NCBI GenBank assembly: GCA_025174535.1
Contig: JALBUN010000049.1
Coordinates: forward strand, 310,001-374,000
Length of the DNA stretch: 64,000 bases
Source of the DNA: Cantharellus purpuraceus
Lineage: Eukaryota; Basidiomycota; Agaricomycetes; Cantharellales; Hydnaceae
Direction: 5' to 3'
Shown: positions 23,863-35,496 of the stretch, one piece after another
How positions within the stretch are numbered: the first letter of the stretch is position 1
Layout of the letters: each line of letters begins with the position of its first letter
Program-made: the position numbers and the translations under genes
The notes under the pieces: model-generated
Databases searched by the model: none
What the model was told of the DNA's origin: nothing
What the model saw: the letters and a program-made list of their open reading frames with translations, nothing else

Positions 23863-25161
23863 TTAAGGATTCATAAGAGGGCCAGGTTTGTCCAGATAAG
23901 TGGAGTGAAAGTCAGAGACGGATTCGGATGCGTGATCGAGTTCGGACTCGGAGATCCATGAGGACTCTTCGTTGGTGCCTTCATATCCCATCCATTTGAC
24001 TAGGTACTGGAGCTTGCACTTGTATCGATGGTCGATCTTCGAGTCCAGGATCTCAGATATCTCATATTCATTGTCTCCTTCAATGATGATTGGGGGTGGT
24101 GGAGGTTGTGTGCGACTGGAGATCTCGTTTGTAGTAGCAGGTTTGAGCATTGATATATGGAAGACTGGATGAACTGCTTGGAAGTGGTCAGGGAGGCGGA
24201 GGGTGAAGGACCTGCTGCCAGCATGAGCAATGACCTCATAAGGACCTAAGTATTTCTTGGAGAGTTTCTTCAATGGACGGGTAGTCCAGAAGTGTTCAGC
24301 CTTAACAAATACTTTGTCTCCAATTTGCAGGTCTGGAGCTGGAATCCAGCGTCGGTCTGCAGAGACTTGGTATTGTTTCTGAGCATCAGAGATGGTTGCT
24401 TGGAGATGTTGGTGTAGTTGATCGAGGTCGGTTACAAAATGGCAGGCTTTGGTGGAGGCGAGTTCCTTCTCAGGGTGGACGGAGATGTTCGGATGGTAGC
24501 CTTTATTAGCAAAGAACAGAGAGATGCCAGTAGTCACGTTTGGAGTGTTGTTGTAGGCAAACTCTGCTATTGGAAGTAGATCAGCCCAGTTGTCCTGTTG
24601 ATAGTTACAATAGACTCAGAGATATTGTTCCAGGGACTGATTCATTCGTTCCGTTTGTCCGTCTCCTTCAGGATGGTATCTGGAGGTGAAATGAAGCTTC
24701 ATGTCAAGAGCCTTTCCTAATGTGCGGAAGAAGGAGGACACGAACTCTGAGCCCTGATTGGACATGACATGCGATGGGACTCCATATTTAGAGAATACGT
24801 GGAGAACGAATAATTTAGCTAGCAAGGCAGAGGTGATGGTATCATGCATCAGAATGAATAGTGACTGTTTAGTGAACCTGTTGACAATCACAAGTATGGT
24901 GTCATATCCGAGCAACGGGGGGAGTTTCTCTATGAAATCCATAGAGATGGAGTTCCATGGTTGCTCTGGGACCAGAAGTTGCTTAAGCATTCCATAGGGT
25001 TTGTGCCTTTGTGATTTTGAGCGCATACATGTGGTGCAGGAGTTACAGTAGTGTTGAATGTATTCCCGCATTTTTGGCCATACGTAGTCTCGTCGGATTA
25101 ATCCTTGTGTGCGATTTTGCCCAAAATGGCCGGAGATCGGGTGATCATAATAATACTGCAA
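23863..25161 (-). pseudogene. Integrase and chromodomain of element A
   Basis: The segment 24616-25161 holds the HHCC zinc-binding part (HPISGHFGQNRTQGLIRRDY, then CNSCTTC) and the core: MDFIEKLP with the first catalytic Asp, HVMSNQGSEFVSS where the second catalytic Asp reads Asn, and PEGDGQTERMNQSLEQYL with the Glu. Stops separate it from 23863-24537, which continues with the GPY/F-like QIGDKVFVKAEHF, LGPYEVIAHAG and VHPVFHISMLKP, then a chromodomain (KLQYLVKWMGYEGTNEESSW). Chromodomains direct chromovirus integration to heterochromatin. The Asn substitution and stops make this non-functional. Confidence 0.88.
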
Positions 25162-25212
25162 AACTTGGAGTCAGAGACTGTTGGCATTGGGGATGTATAT
25201 CCAGTTGTTGTG

Positions 25213-26133
25213 TCAGAGGTGTCCTTTGGGGTCAAGTGACCATTTCAGATCGGAAGGGTTGTCCAAGTGTTTAACTGCAACAGGATCGGATCGGAGTGAT
25301 GAGTGGATGTTGGAGTGGAGTTGGTCAATGTCCATAATGGTGACAGCTCGGAGGGTGGGAGTCAAGAGGGTGGATGCTTGTAGGGACGATGCCAGCTGCT
25401 CGTTAGTAAACACAGGATGAAAGTTGTGTGGGTTTACAGTGGCATAGTCGCTATTCCCCTCTTTAGGGTAGATGTCCCATTGTCTAGTTAAAGTGTTGGG
25501 CTTTGCTCCGAGTCGACCTGGACGGAAACGGATAATGAGATTGAACTGAGATAGGTATTCAGACCATCGGACCTGTCTCCAGGTGAGCAGTTTCGTTGTG
25601 GAGAAGTATTCCAAGTTTTTGTGGCCAGTTATGATGTCCACCAGATTGGAGGGGCCTTCAAGGTAGTGTCTCCATATCCAGAAGGCCTCATATATGGCAA
25701 GGAGCTCTTTGTCATGGACGTCATAGTTCAGTTCGGGGGGCGTAAATGTATGCGAGTGAAAAGTGATCGGATGGACTTGTCCGTCGTCTGGAGAGATGAT
25801 GGACAGGATCGCGGCAAGTGCATAGTCGGAGGCATCGGTCTCTAATAGGATAGTAATGTCTGGAACCCAATGAGTCAGTATCAGAGCAGAAGTAAAGGCC
25901 TTTTTCAAGGTCTCAAAGCTCTGTCTACATTTGTTGGTGAAATTCCATTGGATACCCTTCCTAGTGAGTCGGGTGAGTGGAACAGTGATATCGGAGTAGC
26001 TGTGAATGAAGTGGCGGTAGAAGTTGGCGAACCCTAGGAAGGACTGTACATCCTTGACTTTCTGAGGTTCCGGCCATTCCTGTATGGCTTTGATTTTGTC
26101 ATCAGACATTGTCAATCCTGCCAGGGGGAGGAT
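25213..26133 (-). pseudogene. RT connection and RNase H of element A
   Basis: Reads IKAIQEWPEPQKVKDVQSFL and FANFYRHFIHSYSDITVPL, the end of a Ty3/gypsy reverse transcriptase, then RNase H: ILLETDASDYALAAILSI (first catalytic Asp), YDVHDKELLAIYEAFWIWRH (Glu) and DIITGHKNLEYFSTTKLL. The frame is open for 300 codons, and its protein runs to the region preceding the integrase zinc finger (PKGHL). Confidence 0.88.
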
Positions 26134-28574
26134 ATAGCCTAGGTATTCGACTGAGTCAGAGTGGAATTCGCATTTGTCAGTGCGGGCAAAGAGGCCATGT
26201 TTTTGGAGATGTTGGAGTACCTCTCAGACATGTGTCTGATGTTGTTCTTCATTGTCTGAATATACCAAAATGTTGTCTAAGTAAATGAGGACAGTCACAT
26301 CGAGGAGGTTGGTGAAGGTATCATTCATGAACCTCTGGAAGGCGGCTGGAGCATTGGTTATTCCGAAGGGCATGACGCACCACTCAAAAGATCCATATTG
26401 TGTGTGGAAGGTTATTTTCCATTCATTGCCTTCTCAGATGCAGACTAGATGGTAGGCATGTCAGAGATCTATTTTGGAATAGATCTTAGCCTTTCGAGGA
26501 CTCTCAAGTAGGTCTGCGGTGCAGGGTATCAGGTATTGGTCTTTCTTGGTGATCTTGTTGAGTCCACGGAAGTCGACGCATAGATGGAGTGATCTGTCCT
26601 TTTTGCGGACAAATAGGACCGGAGCTCCATGGGGAGATAGGGATGGGCAGATGAAGCCCATGGCCAAGTTCTCGTCTATGAATGTTTGGAGAGCCAGTAG
26701 CTCTTTTTGGGATAGCGAGTAGATAGGGCCAAGCGGAGGGGTGGAGTTGTCATCCAGTTTGATCTTGAGATCATATGGTCGGTGTTCTGCTAGGTAGTCG
26801 GCTTTAGACTTGCTGAACATGTCGGCAAACTCATGATACTCCTTAGGAACCATAGATAGGTCCAGTGGAGTTGATTGGGCGGAACGAGCGGCGAGGAATA
26901 TTGGATCGGAGAGGTGAACCTGGAATGTGTGAGAGCCATTCAGTTTGCTTAGTCTGGCAAAGACCATAGTGTCCACCATTGATATAGGCGGAGGGGTAGA
27001 CGGAGTATCTATTGGAGCGGAGTCAGCAGAGGCAGAAGATAGTTTCACACCTAAAGTTGCTGGTGACGTTGGGGATGACACAGCCTGTACTGCATTAGTA
27101 GTGCCATCAAATAATCAGAGTGATATCAGAGTTATGGTGTATGTATGGAGTTTATGTAAATCGGAGAAAGAGGAATTGAGGAAACAGTGAGTAGAACCAG
27201 AGTCAATTAATGCTTGAATAGCAGTATCAGGAATGGAGTCGGAGTAGATGAGGAGGGTAAGGGAGATAGCCTAGGTATTTGACCGAGTCGGAGTGGAATT
27301 CGCATTTGTCAGTGCGGACGAAGAGGCCATGTTTTCGGAGACATCGGAGTACCTCTCGGACATGTGTCCGATGTTCTTCTTCATTGTCCAAATATACCAA
27401 AATGTCGTCTAAGTAAATGAGGACGGTCACATCGAGGAGGTTGGCGAAGGTATCATTCATGAACATCTGGAACGCGGCCGGAGCATTGGTTAGTCCCAAG
27501 GGCATAACGCACCATTTGAAAGATCCATATCAAGTGCGGAAGGTTGTTTTCCACTCGTCACCTTCTCGGATGCGGACTAGATGGTAGGCATGTTGGAGAT
27601 CTATTTTGGAATAGATCTTAGCTTTTCAAGGACTCTCGAGTAGGTCTGCGGTGCGGGGAATTGGGTATTGGTCTTTCTTGGTGATCTTGTTAAGTCCACA
27701 GAAGTCGATGCATAGACGGAGTGATCTGTCCTTTTTGCAGACAAATAGGACTGGAGCCCCATGGGGAGATAAGGATGGGCAGATGAAGCCCATAGCCAAG
27801 TTCTCATCTATGAATGTTCGGAGGGCCAGTAGCTCTTTTTGGGATAGTGAGTAAATAGGACCAAGCAGAGGGGTGGAGTTGTCATCCAACTCAATCTTGA
27901 GATCATATGGTCGGTGTTCTGCTAGGGAGTCGGCTTTAGACTTGCTGAACACATCAACGAATTCATGATACTCCTTAGGAACCATAGATAGGTCCAGTGG
28001 AGTTGATTGGGCGGAACGAGCGGCGAGGAATATTGGATCGGAGAGGTGAACCTGGAACGTGTGAGAGCCATTCAGTTTGCTTAGTCTGGCAAAGACCATA
28101 GTGTCCACCATTGATATAGGCGGAGGGGTAGACGGAGTATCTATTGGAGCGGAGTCAGCAGAGGCAGAAGATAGTTTCACACCTAAAGTTGCTGGTGACG
28201 TTGGGGATGACACAGCCTGTACTGGGGAACGGAATGTGATATGGCCCAATGCCCAGTCAATCAACGGATTGTAGCGGGTGAGCCAATTATGTCCAAGAAC
28301 CACAGAACAGCTGGAGTCAAGTGGAGTAACATAGAATGTAAGGTTCTGGATTTCTCCAACAGAAAAACAGATAGACAGGTCTATAGCTCATGAAATAACA
28401 GCATTAGTAGTGCCATCAAATAATTGGAGCAATATCGGAGTTATGGTGTATGTATGGAGTTTATGTAAATCGGAAAAAGAGGAATTGAGGAAACAGTGAG
28501 TAGAACCAGAGTCAATTAATGCTTGGATAATGGTATCGGGGATGGAGTTGGAGTAGACACAGAGGGTAAGGGAG
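26134..28574 (-). repeat. Internal tandem duplication within element A (protease-RT)
   Basis: Bases 26134-27265 and 27266-28574 are two head-to-tail copies of one protease-to-RT segment. The first lacks about 187 bp present in the second (28214-28400), joined at 27092/27093. The unit runs from the protease (DSGST region near 28510, interrupted by a stop at about 28390) through RT motifs [25 protein letters not shown] and [13 protein letters not shown] to the YLDDILVY catalytic box (about 27395-27420 in the second copy). The copies differ mainly at CpG/TpG/CpA positions. The junction carries short GGGAG/ATAG microhomology. Confidence 0.85.
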
Positions 28575-28677
28575 TCGGAATGGGAAAGAGTGGATGCGTT
28601 CAGGCGGACCTTGTTTGTTGTACAGGGAGTACCAATGCAGCCCTCAGCCCATACGGAGGCTATAGGACTGCTTATTA

Positions 28678-29818
28678 TTATTTTTGGTCCATTGCTTTAG
28701 CGTCGGACTTGTCCATCATGGCATTGGCGGCATGGCCCTTTGCCTTTGCTGCGGATGAGGTTGCCTTGTTGCAATCCTTAGCTTGGTGGCCAGGTTTTCT
28801 GCAGAACAGACAGAGGTTGTTGTCCATGTGACGCTGGCGTTCCTGCTGGGTAAGTTTTCCATCTTTCCCCAGCTTGGTGGAGAGGTCCAGAGTACTCTTG
28901 TGAGCTCTGGAGTTATTGCTGGTGCCGGAATTGTTCTGACTGAAACTGGAAGCGGCAGCGTTACCCGTGTTTGACTTCTGGCCTGAGTTGGTGGTGGTCC
29001 TCTTATTGGACCCCTTGTTGGACTTTGGGGTCTTGTCTGATGATTTGTCTGATTTGTTGTTAGCCAAATTTTCACAGGAGACCTCAGATTGATGTTCCCA
29101 ATAATGGGTGTCGATGGATTGGGCGAGCTTGCGAAGGTTAACCAAAGTATCCAGCTTACCCACGCGTGATATCTCATCCTTGATGCGGGATGGGAGACCA
29201 ATGTAAAATTGGCATTGGAGTGCAGCATCACCCCATTGGACTTTTGGGGCTAGCTGCTGGAAACTCACAATGTATTTTGCGATTTGTGATTTTCCTTCAT
29301 CCGAAGTTGATCAAGTTCATTCTCGGCATCGGCCTCAGGGTTGTAAGGACCGAAATTGGTCCAAAGTTCGGAGATGAAGTTGGAGTAGTCATCTGACCAT
29401 ATCGGGTCATTGGAGTCGTCCATGAGTGCTGGCTCGAAGTAGTCCAGTGCAGTGCCCTTGAGATAGGACATGGCAAAGGTGACCTTTGCTTGATCGGATG
29501 TGAATGTGTTGGGGCGGTCATGGAAATTCAACCGGCATTGCACCAAGAATGGCTGGAGTTTTTGCGGATCGGAGCCATCAAATGGGTTGGGTTCTTGGAC
29601 CTTGGTCTGGGACTTAGGGGCTTGTGGGTTACGGATGCTGCTGGCAAGCAGGGAGATGGCTTGCGCCAGATTTGGAGAGGGCAGGGTGTTGTCTTCTTCA
29701 TTGATGGCCCCTATGTGGTCTGTCGGTTCTTCAATGACCTCGGGGATGGTGTCGATGCTGGGAGTGGGCACCTTGATGGTTTGTGTGCATTTGGAATTGG
29801 CGGTGGATTGTGGCATTG
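28678..29818 (-). pseudogene. Gag of element A (frameshifted)
   Basis: Capsid-nucleocapsid polyprotein. The start at 29818 (MPQSTANSKC) leads through a capsid region (PFDGSDPQKLQPFLVQCRLN, AMSYLKGTALDYFEPALMDD) to a low-complexity Ser/Asn/Lys linker and a CCHC zinc knuckle, [14 protein letters not shown] (about 28755-28800). A one-base deletion near 29280 (an A lost from a run that is longer in element B) splits it into two frames. Its end, at 28678, lacks the slippery run of element B. Confidence 0.9.
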
Positions 29819-29839
29819 GTAGGAGAAGATAGAGCAATT

Positions 29840-30261
29840 ATCTCTCACATATTCTGTCTGTGTGTCTGAATCTATTTGTATCTGGAATATCTCCAGAACG
29901 AACACGTATTTCTATTAGATTTTGCATATTCTATTATAATATTGCATATCTCACTCGAATCTCAAATTACAAAGCCATACAATCACTGGCTACTTTTTTA
30001 TTAAGCATTTACTCTCGTTAGAGTCATCTGCTCCTGATCCCTGCTCAAATTGTCAATATCTAGACGAAGACTATACCAAATCCCATCAAACTTCATACGA
30101 GGATACTCTCAAGATATATCTCCAATTAGACTGTGCATACATCGTGTTCCCACCACTGCTCCATTTTCTATTCGACTTCTGCTCGTCACTACACCCCAGC
30201 AAGGCAATTATTCACATTATTCAAATAACAGAACAGAGCCTCAAATGTAAATGTGAGAGAT
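29840..30261. repeat. Candidate MITE with 11-bp terminal inverted repeats
   Basis: ATCTCTCACAT at 29840-29850 and its exact complement at 30251-30261 bound 422 AT-rich bp without coding capacity, ending close to the gag start of element A. No target-site duplication was found, so this is tentative. Confidence 0.35.
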
Positions 30262-32064
30262 GTTAGAGTACAATGATTCAAAGATTGTCTGGTCTACTAA
30301 CACCCACAAGTTGACCTTTCATATATATGCATTCACTCTCCAATTATGTTTTCCTTTCCTCAGCCATTCACTCTCCACTGAACATCTGAGATATATCAGA
30401 GCAGGTTCTAGAATATTATGGGCCCTACCCAATGACATGACTAAAGCAACTCAGCTCAGAGGTATATAGCCCCTCTCAAGACCTACCCTTTATCATTGTG
30501 AACATTAAAGCTCACATATATGCATATACAGTACTCCACCCAAAAGTCTCATGTCATCTCCCAAACCATCTCACTCTGTGTCTCTCACACAAACCTCCAT
30601 GCATGAAATTCATGGGTTGGATGAGATTTCAGTTCAGAAACCAACTCTTGATAGTATATAGCTATAATGTAGGAAATGGTTGTGTAACAGAATTAAATAA
30701 TAACGGTGGTGTCCAAGTGGCCTCAGATAATACTTTATTCCATGAGCATTCTTGAGATGATCAGGCATCTTCAAAATCCCACCATTCCACACGTTCTTGA
30801 GACATCCAGGCCTTGGGCAAAACACCTTGGACGACGGCTTGACTGTGGTAGGACATATGCAATGGGATTATGTTGGTCAGGGAGGTCAAGATATTTTGTG
30901 AGTAATTTATCTAATATAGCACTGGAGTGTGAATTTTCCATAGGTGAACTTGTGTCCAGACTGTATGTGATGTAATTTGTAAGATAACACGTTCAGCAGT
31001 GGATGGACTGCTGTAGATGCATTTGACACTCTGCTTCTCAACCTCATTGCAAACATTCATTCAAACAGCAACATGGACACTGGCTCCTATTCTCTTGAAG
31101 AATGCCACTCAGTAGTCAGTATACCCATGGAGTCAAGAATGTTGAAAAATATTCAAGACTATTTGCAGGAGAAGTTGATGAAGGTGAGTTAGACAGATCA
31201 TGATGCTTGTTTCTAATGGTATTACAGGGGTTTTTATCCACCCCTGTCCTGATTGTATTCATTTTAAAAGACTCCAATACATGTCCTGTTGCAAGCTGCT
31301 CAGGGAACATTTTTCCAGCTTACATCCACCATCCCTGCTCCCATGTGAAGTTCACCACCTGACATTACTGATCAAGCACATACAAAGTGTACACCCTGGT
31401 ATTCACATTTTCATCTGAAGGCAGCACATGACAACAGAGGTACTTACTTTTCTCGTCTGTATGCTAACCTTTGATTGCCTTGTGGTCTCTCAGCTCCAGA
31501 AAAGGCAGATCATGTCCCTATCAGTGCTTGTTAGCAACTGTAATCAGCACCTTTTGAACTCATTTGACAGCCAATTAGAACCTAAAAATAAGTGAGAAAT
31601 TAAAGGAATATGTTGAGTTGTATACTCGTGAGCTTAAGAATGATGACATGATGCAGAAGCACAAGCAGCTATGATTGATTCAGATTCAGAGCATTGTTCA
31701 ATGTTCTTTTTTGTGGGCAGCCTGAGTTAACACTGTTGGAGTTACGATGTGAATGGATTCAAGATCTACGCATACCCACAACATATCATTCTTAATATAG
31801 ACATTCATGCACCACACTAGTTTCTCTACTACTGCTTACCCCTAAAAACCCCAACATGTTTCACTTGTAAAATCACCAAAACCAGCTCCCCCAGAACTGA
31901 TATTCAGTATCACTTCCCCTTAGCTCCCCCTTTCTCGCATACTGAGTCTTAGAAGTAGGATTAGTGCATGAGTGGTTTGCTCTGTAACGTCAACCTAAAT
32001 GTTGACCAAAATGTCAACATAGGGAGCTTGTTTGTATACTGCTTGTGATGGAGTTATCTAGTTG
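30262..32064. other. Decayed repeat DNA between the two chromoviruses
   Basis: About 1.8 kb of AT-rich sequence without a gene. Cys-containing frames at 30634-30825 (minus; PRPGCLKNVW) and 31200-31418 (plus; HPCPDCIHFKR) may be scraps of a zinc-finger mobile-element protein. The missing 5' LTR of element A was not found here. Confidence 0.35.
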
Positions 32065-32457
32065 TGTTATGACTATATTCATTAAGCGACCAGATCCCCG
32101 TCCGATGCACTCAGATCCCCACGCATATGAAATCTATACTCCATTTGGAAACCGCTGCGTCTCCCTCTACCTGTCTGATTGTCATCGCCAATTCCGCCCA
32201 TCCGTCTCCGGTTCCAATTGATGCATCAGCATCACCATAGGAACCCAGACATCCATCCCCATCGGACTCAGACATACTCATGTAAGGCCGTCGGCCTCAG
32301 AGACCCATCACCAGAGTAATTATTATTAGATTTCAAAATATGTATTTAAGTTGCCCGACTGGGGACTTCATTCCCCAGTTTGAATATTGAATCATGCCTA
32401 GTTCCTAAGTCCGATCCTAACTCTCTAAGTCGTACTCCGTCTCCGAAATCTCAGACA
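32065..32457 (+). repeat. 5' LTR of element B
   Basis: Begins TGTTATGACTATATTC and probably ends CTCAGACA near 32457. Its first about 185 bp match the LTR remnant of element A in inverted orientation. The 3' border is inferred from the CA ending and the start of the leader; no primer-binding site was identified with confidence. Confidence 0.65.
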
Positions 32458-32524
32458 CCAGTATTAGTGAGGGCGCAGCACATAAGCTGAAGCCAAGTCC
32501 GTTCCGACCCCCACGACGTACTCT

Positions 32525-32598
32525 GACTCCAACCCAACCTCTGACCTGACCTCCAACCCAACCTCTGACCCGACCTCCAACCCAATCTCCGACCCCCA
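32525..32598 (+). repeat. Three 23-bp tandem repeats in the leader of element B
   Basis: CCAACCCAACCTCTGACC recurs about every 23 bp three times, the last copy diverged. The A copy lacks this region. Confidence 0.6.
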
Positions 32599-32650
32599 GT
32601 CGGACCGAGTGCGTAACAGTATATTTGAACTGCCATACTCACTCCTACCA

Positions 32651-33793
32651 ATGCCACGATCCACTGCCAATTCCAAACGCACACGAACCGTTGAGGTGCC
32701 CACTCCCAGCATCAACACCATCCCTGAGGTCGTCAAAGAACTGACAGACCACATAGAGGCCGTCAATGAAGAAGACGACACCCCGCCCTCTCCAAACCTG
32801 GCACAAGCCATCTCCCTGCTCGCCAGCAGCATCCATAACCCACAAGCTCCTAAGTCCCGGACCAAGGTCTGAGAACCTGACCCCTTTGATGGCTCTGATC
32901 CGTGAAAACTCCAGCCGTTCTTGGTGCAATGCCGGTTGAATTTCCGCGACCGCCCCAACACATTCACATCCGATCAGGCGAAGGTCACCTTCACCATGTC
33001 CTATCTCAAGGGCACCACACTGGACTACTTTGAGCCAGCGCTCATGGATGACTCCAATGACCCAATATGGTCAGAGGACTACTCCAACTTCATCTCCAAA
33101 CTTCGGACCAATTTCGGTCCTTACAACCCTGAGGCCGATGCCAAGAACGAACTCGATCGACTTCGGATGAAGGAAAATCACAAAATTGCAAAATACATTG
33201 TGAGTTTCCAGCAGCTAGCCCTGAAAGTCCAATGGGGCAACACCGCACTCTGATGCCAACTTTACATTGGACTCCCATCCCACATCAAGGACGAGATATC
33301 ACGCATCAGTAAGCCAGATACTTTGGTTAACCTCCGCAAGCTCGCCCAATCCATCGACGCCCGTTATTGGGAACGTCAATCCAAGGTCTCCCATGAAAAT
33401 TCAGCCAACAACAAATTGGACAAATCATCAGACAAGACCCCAAAGTCCAACAAGGGCTCCAATAAGAGGACCACCACCAACTCAGGCCAGAAGTCAAACA
33501 CTGGTAACGCTGCCACTTCCGGTTCCGGTCAGAACAATTCCGGCACCAGCAATAACTCCAGAGCTCGCAAGAGTACTCTGGACCTCTCCACCAAGCTGGG
33601 GAAGGATGGAAAACTTACCCAGCAGGAACGCCAGCGCCGCATGGACAACAACCTCTGTCTGTTCTGCAGAAAGCCTGGCCACCAAGCCAAGGATTGCAAC
33701 AAGGCAACCTCATCCGCAGCAAAGGCAAAAGGACGTGCTGCCAATGCCATGATGGACAAGTCCGACGCAAAAGTGACAGACCCAAAAAAATAG
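32651..33793 (+). pseudogene. Gag of element B with in-frame stops
   Basis: Start at 32651 (MPRSTANSKRTRTVEVPTP). In-frame TGA codons at about 32870, 32905 and 33251 break it, while the flanking protein matches gag of element A: capsid YLKGTTLDYFEPALMDD and a CCHC knuckle [14 protein letters not shown] (about 33655-33700). The terminal codons sit on a 7-A run just before the stop TAG (33791-33793). The pol frame overlaps by about 100 bp in the -1 frame. Confidence 0.88.
33784..33790 (+). promoter_or_regulatory. Putative -1 ribosomal frameshift heptamer
   Basis: A_AAA_AAA in the gag frame directly precedes the gag stop TAG. The protease/RT frame is open in the -1 frame across this point and continues without a start codon of its own being needed (reading [14 protein letters not shown]). 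This is the classical arrangement for gag-pol fusion by -1 slippage. Confidence 0.6.
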
Positions 33794-34678
33794 TAAGCAG
33801 TCCTATAGCCTCCATATGGGCTGAGGGTTGCGTTGGTACTCCCTGTATGACAAACAAGGTCCGCCTGAACGCATCCATTCTTTCCCACTCCGACTCCCTT
33901 ACCCTCCTCGTCTACTCCGACTCCATTCCCGATACCACTATTCAAGCATTAATTGACTCCGGTTCTACTCACTGTTTCCTCGATTCCTCTTTTTCCAATT
34001 TACATAAACTCCATACATACACCATAACTCTGATACCACTCCGATTATTTGATGGCACTACTAATGCTGTTATTTCACGAGCTATAGATCTGTCTATCCG
34101 TTTTTCTGTTGGAGAAATCCAGAACCTTACATTCTATGTTACTCCGCTTGACTCCAGCTGTTCTGTGGTTCTCGGACATAACTGGCTCACCTGCTACAAT
34201 CCATTGATTGACTGGGCATTGGGCCATATCACATTCCATTCTCCAGTACAGGCTGTGTCATCCCCAACGTCACTAGCAACTTTAGGTGTGAAACTATCTT
34301 CCACCTCCACTGACTCTGCTCCAATAGATACTCCGTCTGCCCCGCCGTTTATATCACTGGTGGACACTATGGTCTTCGCCAGGCTAAGCAAACTGGATGG
34401 CTCTCACACATTCCAGGTCCACCTCTCTGATCCGATATTCCTCGCCGCTTGTTCCACCCGATCAACTCCACCCCTCCGCTTGGCCCTATCTACTCGCTAT
34501 CCCAAAAAGAGCTACTGGCTCTCTGAACATTCATAGACGAGAACTTGGCTATGGGCTTCATCCACCCATCCCTATCTCCTCATGGAGCTCTGGTCCTATT
34601 TGTCTGCAAAAAGGACGGATCACTCCGTCTATGCGTCGACTTCCGTGGACTCAACAAGATCACCAAGAAAGACCGATA
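33791..34678 (+). pseudogene. Protease and N-terminal RT of element B
   Basis: The protease active site is [16 protein letters not shown] (about 33947-33990); [20 protein letters not shown] follows at 34165-34220. The RT begins in another frame near 34485 (LSLSPHGA-type segment, then [14 protein letters not shown] at about 34630-34675). A deletion and frameshift near 34460-34480 remove the segment containing YHEFADMFSKSK in element A. The solo LTR is inserted at 34679. Confidence 0.85.
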
Positions 34679-35496
34679 TGTTAGAAAAAGATGTGGAGGG
34701 GTGTTGTGTATGAGTGTGGAATGAAGGTGAGAGATGGTGGCGCAATAAATTTTGAATAGGGGAGCAATTAAAGCAAGGATGCAGATATATGCAGAGTCAA
34801 TGGAGAGGTGTTGTTTAGTAGAGTGATGTTACCAAATATCAGAATATTCAGTTAAGAACTGGGACTTCTGCAAAATATTTGAGCAGAAATGGGAATAGCA
34901 ACACTTCGAAAAAGTGTTTGCTTAATAGAAATGGATGTAACGATCCAAATCGTTCGTGATTTGAGATAGCAATAGATGATGCAATATCCTAATAGGATAT
35001 GCAAAGATTTCAAATTGAATAGGTCGTTTAGGAGTTATTCCATGAACGACAGAAAAATAACACAAGCTGTTTGTTTGCAGCTTGGAAGGGATTGAGAATA
35101 GTGAATCTGATTATAGATACTCGTACACAGTTGTAGCTAATATACAATTTGACAATCACATGATAAGAATGCCTTTTAGTAAGATTGAAACATACGATAA
35201 AAGAAATGATGCAGATACTGATAATATGTGATGTCATAGGGAAAAACTTTTTATAGAGAAAGGAGTTTTTACCCATTTGAGTTGAGGTTTATGACAAATG
35301 AAAATCATCATAATACCTCCCTTTTTGAGTAGTAGCCACCCCCGTAGAACAAAAGGATGGCTCACAAAATAAAATTGAAAATCACCTCCTCATCCCTTAA
35401 TCAAAAATCCCCAAACTTTTCACAACTTTTCCTTATCATAAAACTCCCCCTCCTTACTCCAATAGGCCATAATAGTACTTGAATAAATTCTTGACA
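34679..35496. mobile_element. Solo LTR inserted in the RT of element B
   Basis: An 818-bp AT-rich segment starting TGTTAG and ending TTGACA breaks the RT codons for KKDxYPIP. It is flanked by CGATA (34674-34678) and CAATA (35497-35501), a 5-bp target duplication with one change; element A has CAATA at this site. TG...CA ends, a 5-bp duplication and no coding capacity indicate a solo LTR from a different family. Confidence 0.8.

Larger units (their letters stand above)
23863..29818 (-). mobile_element. Ty3/gypsy chromovirus A, decayed
   Basis: Internal region of an LTR retrotransposon, read on the minus strand as gag, protease, reverse transcriptase, RNase H, integrase and chromodomain. It is inactive: stops and frameshifts are scattered through it, an internal segment is tandemly duplicated (26134-27265 and 27266-28574), and its 5' LTR and leader are missing. 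Similarity to element B ends about 15 bp upstream of the gag start. Element B (32065-36216) is the same family in the opposite orientation. Confidence 0.92.

Noticed and set aside
30634..31418. Zinc-finger gene suggested by short Cys/His-containing frames
   Set aside because: Frames are short, on both strands, surrounded by stops, and the Cys/His spacing is incomplete.
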